DNA of 16,466 nucleotides, taken from JALZAA01 sp035938395 (GTDB lineage: Bacteria; Actinomycetota; Acidimicrobiia; IMCC26256; JACDBD01). The notes below the pieces were generated by a model, which was given only the letters and a program-made list of their open reading frames with translations, was not told where the DNA came from and ran no database searches. Numbering within the stretch: the stretch's first letter is position 1; each line of letters starts with the position of its first letter. Of the stretch, positions 13,593 to 16,466 are shown in pieces. Both the position numbers and the translations under genes were made by a program. The stretch covers positions 1 through 16,466 of the forward strand of contig DASZGY010000035.1 of NCBI GenBank assembly GCA_035938395.1. The letters run 5' to 3'.

Positions 13593-14969
13593 ATGGGCGT
13601 GACCATCGAGAGCCTTCAGGAACGAGTCCGCGGGGAGGTCGTCGAACCCGGCGCTCCGGGATATGACGAAGCCCGCTCGGTCTACAACGGGATGCACGAC
13701 CGGCGTCCTCGAGCCGTCGTCCGGTGCGCAGACGCCGCCGACGTGATCGCGGCCGTCGAAACCGCCCGCGACGAGGGTCTCGACCTCGCCGTCCGCGGCG
13801 GAGGCCACAGCGTCCCCGGCTTCGGCACGGTCGACGACGGCCTCGTCATCGATCTCTCCGGCATGCGCAACGTCCACGTCGACCCGGCCAGCTCCACGGC
13901 CCGCGCCGGCGGCGGGGCGCTCTGGGGCGACTTCGACCACGCGACCAACGCGTTCGGGATGTCGACGACGGGCGGTGTGATCTCGACCACCGGCGTCGGC
14001 GGTCTGACGTTGGGCGGCGGGATCGGGTACCTGGCCCGCAAGTACGGCCTGTCGTGCGACAACCTCATTGCCGCCGACGTCGTGACGGCCGACGGGCGGC
14101 TGCTGCGGGCCAGCGAGGACGAGAACGCCGACCTCTTCTGGGCGCTGCGAGGAGGGGGCGGCAACTTCGGGATCGCCACGTCGCTCGAGTTCCGTCTGCA
14201 CCCCGTCGGCGACATCGTCGGGGGACCGATCTTCTACGAGCTCGACGCCGCCGCCGACGTCCTGGACTTCTACCGGCAGTACATCGCGCGCGCACCCGAG
14301 GAGCTCGGTGCGTTCTTCATGTTCCAGATCGCACCCCCGCTGCCGTTCATCCCGGAGGACCGGCACGGCGACACCCTCTGCGGGATCGTCACGTGCTGGT
14401 CGGGCCCGGAGAGCGACGCGGCCGCGGTGCTCAAGCCCCTCCGCGATGCCGGTCCCGTGGTCGCGGAGCACGTCGGGCCGATGCCGTACCCGGCGCTCAA
14501 CAGCGCGTTCGACGCCTTGCTGCCGCCCGGGCTCCAGCATTACTGGAAGGCGGACTTCGTGAAGGAGCTCACCGACGAGGTGATCCCACTCCACGTCGAG
14601 CACGGGTCGCAGGTCCCGGTCGTCAACTCGACCGTGCACGTGTACCCGATCGACGGGGCGGTGCAGCGCGTGCGTGCGGACGAGACGGCATTCGCATACC
14701 GCGACGTGAGTTTCGCGTGCGTCATCGCCGGCATGTGGCCCGACCCGGCCGACAACGAAGCGAACACGAAGTGGGTTCGCGACTACTGGTCAGCCATCCA
14801 CCCGTACTCGGGGACCGATGGCGGTTACGTGAACTTCATGGGGACCGACGACCAAGGGCGCGTCGAGGCGAACTACGGCGCGAACTACGGCCGCCTATCG
14901 CAGATCAAGGCGAAGTACGACCCCGAGAACCTGTTCCACCTGAACCAGAACATCGAGCCCGCCCGCTAG
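13593..14969 (+). CDS. FAD-linked oxidase (BBE / 6-hydroxynicotine oxidase-like)
   Basis: This 458-residue flavoprotein belongs to the PCMH-type FAD-binding superfamily with a C-terminal berberine-bridge (BBE) segment. RGGGHSVPG places the histidine used for 8-alpha covalent FAD attachment at His72. GVGGLTLGGGIGYLARKYGL (around 135) binds the flavin, and LFWALRGGGGNFGI is the next conserved strand. The BBE tail reads YGANYGRLSQIKAKYDPENL, then FHLNQNI, near the end. The position that carries the second, cysteinyl flavin link in bicovalent members is Ile (in VISTTGVGG), so attachment is probably through His only. The substrate is unknown; family members oxidise alkaloids, sugars and aromatic alcohols. 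No signal peptide is seen. The ATG follows GGGAGG by four bases. The stop shares CTAG with the convergent SRPBCC gene. Confidence 0.92.
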   Translation: MGVTIESLQERVRGEVVEPGAPGYDEARSVYNGMHDRRPRAVVRCADAADVIAAVETARDEGLDLAVRGGGHSVPGFGTVDDGLVIDLSGMRNVHVDPASSTARAGGGALWGDFDHATNAFGMSTTGGVISTTGVGGLTLGGGIGYLARKYGLSCDNLIAADVVTADGRLLRASEDENADLFWALRGGGGNFGIATSLEFRLHPVGDIVGGPIFYELDAAADVLDFYRQYIARAPEELGAFFMFQIAPPLPFIPEDRHGDTLCGIVTCWSGPESDAAAVLKPLRDAGPVVAEHVGPMPYPALNSAFDALLPPGLQHYWKADFVKELTDEVIPLHVEHGSQVPVVNSTVHVYPIDGAVQRVRADETAFAYRDVSFACVIAGMWPDPADNEANTKWVRDYWSAIHPYSGTDGGYVNFMGTDDQGRVEANYGANYGRLSQIKAKYDPENLFHLNQNIEPAR

Positions 14970-15508
14970 GGCTGCTCAGAGCGACCTGCACCCTCGCCGG
15001 TTGCCGCGTCGACGCCGGTCGACGCGGCTCCGGCGCGCTTCCGGTGCCACCGGATGCCGCCCTCGATGGCGGCGAGGAGCGTGTCGTTGTCGCGGGACAG
15101 CCGGTTGTGCACGTACCGCTCGAGGCCGAGGCGGCGCATCCACGGGTTGAACGTCTCGTACCGCTCCGTGAAGTGGATGCGGGTGCGGCCGTCGCCGAGG
15201 TCCTCGAGACGCTGGAAGCCCTCGGCGCGCGACCAGAGCGGCTTGCCGATGGCGTCGTAGCGCCACGACTCGTGCAGCTTCACCTCGGTCAGCCACTCCC
15301 ACGACTGACCGACGCCGCCCGACAGGAGGAACCGCGGCACAGGAAACGTGCAGTGGCGCACGAGCCCGTTCCCGACCTCGTCGCCGGGGTGGAGGATGTC
15401 GATCGTCCCGATCTTGTTCTTCGGCCGGTCGCTCCCGCGGTACCAGAAGACCTCCCAGACCTCCTCCGGCGACGCGTCGACGTCGATCGAGAACGAATGC
15501 TCTTGCAA
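14966..15508 (-). CDS. SRPBCC / polyketide cyclase-like protein
   Basis: This protein of about 180 residues has the START/Bet v1-like SRPBCC fold, a cavity that binds hydrophobic ligands. The opening HSFSIDVDASPEEVWEVFW is the diagnostic first strand and helix. HPGDEVGNGLVRHC, WEWLTEVKLHESWRY, TRIHFTERYETFN and the long C-terminal helix LSRDNDTLLAAIEGGIRWH complete the domain. A Gly/Ala-rich tail follows. The frame is open far upstream, but those codons would run into cbs on the other strand. The only plausible start in frame is TTG at 15508, with TAGGCT 7 nt upstream and no Shine-Dalgarno. Specific ligand or enzymatic activity cannot be inferred. It converges on the flavin oxidase and diverges from cbs. 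Confidence 0.8.
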   Translation of the reverse strand: MQEHSFSIDVDASPEEVWEVFWYRGSDRPKNKIGTIDILHPGDEVGNGLVRHCTFPVPRFLLSGGVGQSWEWLTEVKLHESWRYDAIGKPLWSRAEGFQRLEDLGDGRTRIHFTERYETFNPWMRRLGLERYVHNRLSRDNDTLLAAIEGGIRWHRKRAGAASTGVDAATGEGAGRSEQP

Positions 15509-15515
15509 GGCATTG

Positions 15516-15521
15516 AGCCTA
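15516..15521 (-). promoter_or_regulatory. Candidate -10 box for the SRPBCC gene
   Basis: On the minus strand TAGGCT (TANNNT) is followed by 7 nt and then the TTG proposed as start (15508). It shares a 40-base divergent gap with the cbs promoter. Support is weaker than for the other three such boxes because the start codon itself is inferred. Confidence 0.3.
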
Positions 15522-15534
15522 CGGCGGGGCGGGC

Positions 15535-15540
15535 TACCGT
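15535..15540 (+). promoter_or_regulatory. Candidate -10 box for leaderless cbs
   Basis: TACCGT lies 8 nt before the ATG at 15549, with no Shine-Dalgarno sequence. Its surroundings (GGCTACCGTCGCGGACG) closely resemble those before xseA (CGCTACGGTGCGGGAC), which supports both as real promoter and start pairs. Confidence 0.5.
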
Positions 15541-15548
15541 CGCGGACG

Positions 15549-16466
15549 ATGGCCGGTGAGATGGACGTGGCGGACTCTGTCCTCGACCTCGTCGGCGACA
15601 CCCCGCTCGTGCGGCTCTCGCGCATCGGACGCGGGCTCACGTGCGATCTCATCGCCAAGATGGAGACCACGAACCCGGGCGGATCGGTGAAGGACCGCCC
15701 CGCGGTGGCGATGGTCGACGCCGCCGAGCGCGACGGACTGCTCAAGCCGGGCGGCACGATCGTCGAGCCGACCTCCGGCAACACCGGTGTCGGGCTCGCG
15801 ATCGTCGCCGCCCAGCGCGGCTACCGCTGCATCTTCGTGATGAGCGACAAGATGAGCGATGAGAAGGTGGCGTTGCTGCGCGCCTACGGCGCCGAGGTCG
15901 TGGTGACTCCGACGGCGGTGGCGCCCGAGCACCCCGACTCCTACTACTCGACGGCCGAGCGGCTGGTGCGCGAGACGCCGGACTCGTTCCGGCCCGATCA
16001 GTACTCGAACCCCGCCAACCCGGCCGAGCACGAGCGTTCCACCGGCCCCGAGGTGTGGCGGCAGACCGCCGGGCGCATCACGCACTTCGTCGCCGGCATC
16101 GGCACCGGCGGCAGCATCACCGGCGTCGGCCGGTACCTGAAGGCGCAGAACCCCGACGTCCAGGTCGTCGGCGCCGACCCCGAGGGGTCGGTGTACTCCG
16201 GCGGCGCCGGCCGTCCGTACCTCGTCGAGGGCGTGGGCGAGGACTTCTGGCCCACGACCTACGACCCGTCGGTCGTCGACCGTGTGATCCGCGTGAGCGA
16301 CGCCGAGTCGTTCGCGATGGCCCGACGCGTCACCCGCGAGGAAGGGCTGCTCATCGGCGGGTCCTGCGGCACCGCGGTGCACGCCGCGCTCGTGGTCGGA
16401 GAGGAGCTCGGACCGGACGCCGTCGTCGTCGTGCTCGTCCCCGACTCCGGCCGCAACTACCTGTCG
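15549..16466 (+). CDS. cbs: Cystathionine beta-synthase, 5' part
   Basis: This PLP enzyme of the beta-family condenses serine with homocysteine to cystathionine in transsulfuration. The first 306 residues are present and the gene runs off the window. The PLP lysine is Lys48 in GGSVKDR. The substrate loop PTSGNTG is at 74-80, and GIGTGGSITG is the phosphate-binding glycine loop. The stretch PTAVAPEHPDSYYSTAERL and the later ADPEGSVYSGGAGRPYLVEG match the mycobacterial Cbs (Rv1077) pattern rather than CysK or CysM. A C-terminal pair of CBS (Bateman) domains would be expected beyond the edge but cannot be seen. ATG 15549 fits the upstream TACCGT; ATG 15561, preceded by GGTGAG, is an alternative start. 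Confidence 0.92.
   Translation, partial: MAGEMDVADSVLDLVGDTPLVRLSRIGRGLTCDLIAKMETTNPGGSVKDRPAVAMVDAAERDGLLKPGGTIVEPTSGNTGVGLAIVAAQRGYRCIFVMSDKMSDEKVALLRAYGAEVVVTPTAVAPEHPDSYYSTAERLVRETPDSFRPDQYSNPANPAEHERSTGPEVWRQTAGRITHFVAGIGTGGSITGVGRYLKAQNPDVQVVGADPEGSVYSGGAGRPYLVEGVGEDFWPTTYDPSVVDRVIRVSDAESFAMARRVTREEGLLIGGSCGTAVHAALVVGEELGPDAVVVVLVPDSGRNYLS

Noticed and set aside
11307..14639. Open frame of 1110 codons on the minus strand
   Set aside because: It lies antisense to xylB, the LuxR gene and the oxidase, all of which have recognisable conserved motifs. Its translation is Arg/Gly/His-rich with no family signature, as expected for a shadow frame in GC-rich DNA.
13724..15559. 611-codon plus-strand frame across the oxidase and SRPBCC genes
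   Set aside because: It runs across two genes on opposite strands in another frame and is Arg-rich without motifs. It is a shadow.
15509..15784. N-terminal extension of the SRPBCC protein
   Set aside because: It would lie antisense to the conserved start of cbs, and the SRPBCC domain begins right after the TTG at 15508.

Overview
The window is a GC-rich stretch with short intergenic gaps and frequent GTG starts. Together with the class I actinomycete-type xylose isomerase, the mycobacterial-type cystathionine beta-synthase and a Thr/Pro-linked DUF11 surface protein, this points to a high-GC Gram-positive actinobacterium. An Acidimicrobiia-like lineage is my best guess, by inference only. No mobile element, CRISPR array, rRNA or tRNA is visible, and gene content is mostly core metabolism and housekeeping. 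Twelve genes are called: two cut by the window edges, nine complete with the usual start codons, and one whose TTG start is uncertain.

Layout. 1-525: 3' end of an alpha/beta-hydrolase esterase. 567-2215: xseA-xseB, the two exonuclease VII subunits, overlapping by ATGA. 2216-2329: a gap with a 78-nt dyad-bounded element. 2330-5431: a secreted protein with seven DUF11 repeats. 5470-6366: a DUF5996 protein. 6382-7266 (-): pirin. 7334-8104 (-): a poly-proline membrane protein with two DUF4234-like segments. 8140-9063: a PHB-depolymerase-like lipoprotein esterase, bracketed by a perfect 21-bp direct repeat. 9118-11827: xylA and xylB, the complete route from D-xylose to xylulose 5-phosphate. 11865-13475: a TPR-LuxR regulator. 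13593-14969: a covalent-flavin oxidase preceded by a leader with two interleaved inverted repeats. 14966-15508 (-): an SRPBCC protein sharing its stop tetranucleotide with the oxidase. 15549-end: cbs, cut by the window edge.

Functional links. xylA and xylB form a catabolic pair, but no ROK- or LacI-type xylose regulator lies in the window. The LuxR regulator and the flavin oxidase are a likely regulator-target pair, because the only elaborate dyad structure between them sits directly before the oxidase ribosome-binding site. xseAB is a standard DNA-repair operon.

Hunt result. I see no clear multi-gene novel system. The best leads are non-coding: the interleaved dyads at 13505-13579, the 21-bp repeats flanking the lipoprotein gene, the 78-nt element before the DUF11 gene, and a recurring TANNNT plus 7-8 nt plus start-codon layout that suggests leaderless transcription of four genes. 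Recent tandem duplication inside the DUF11 gene is also clear.
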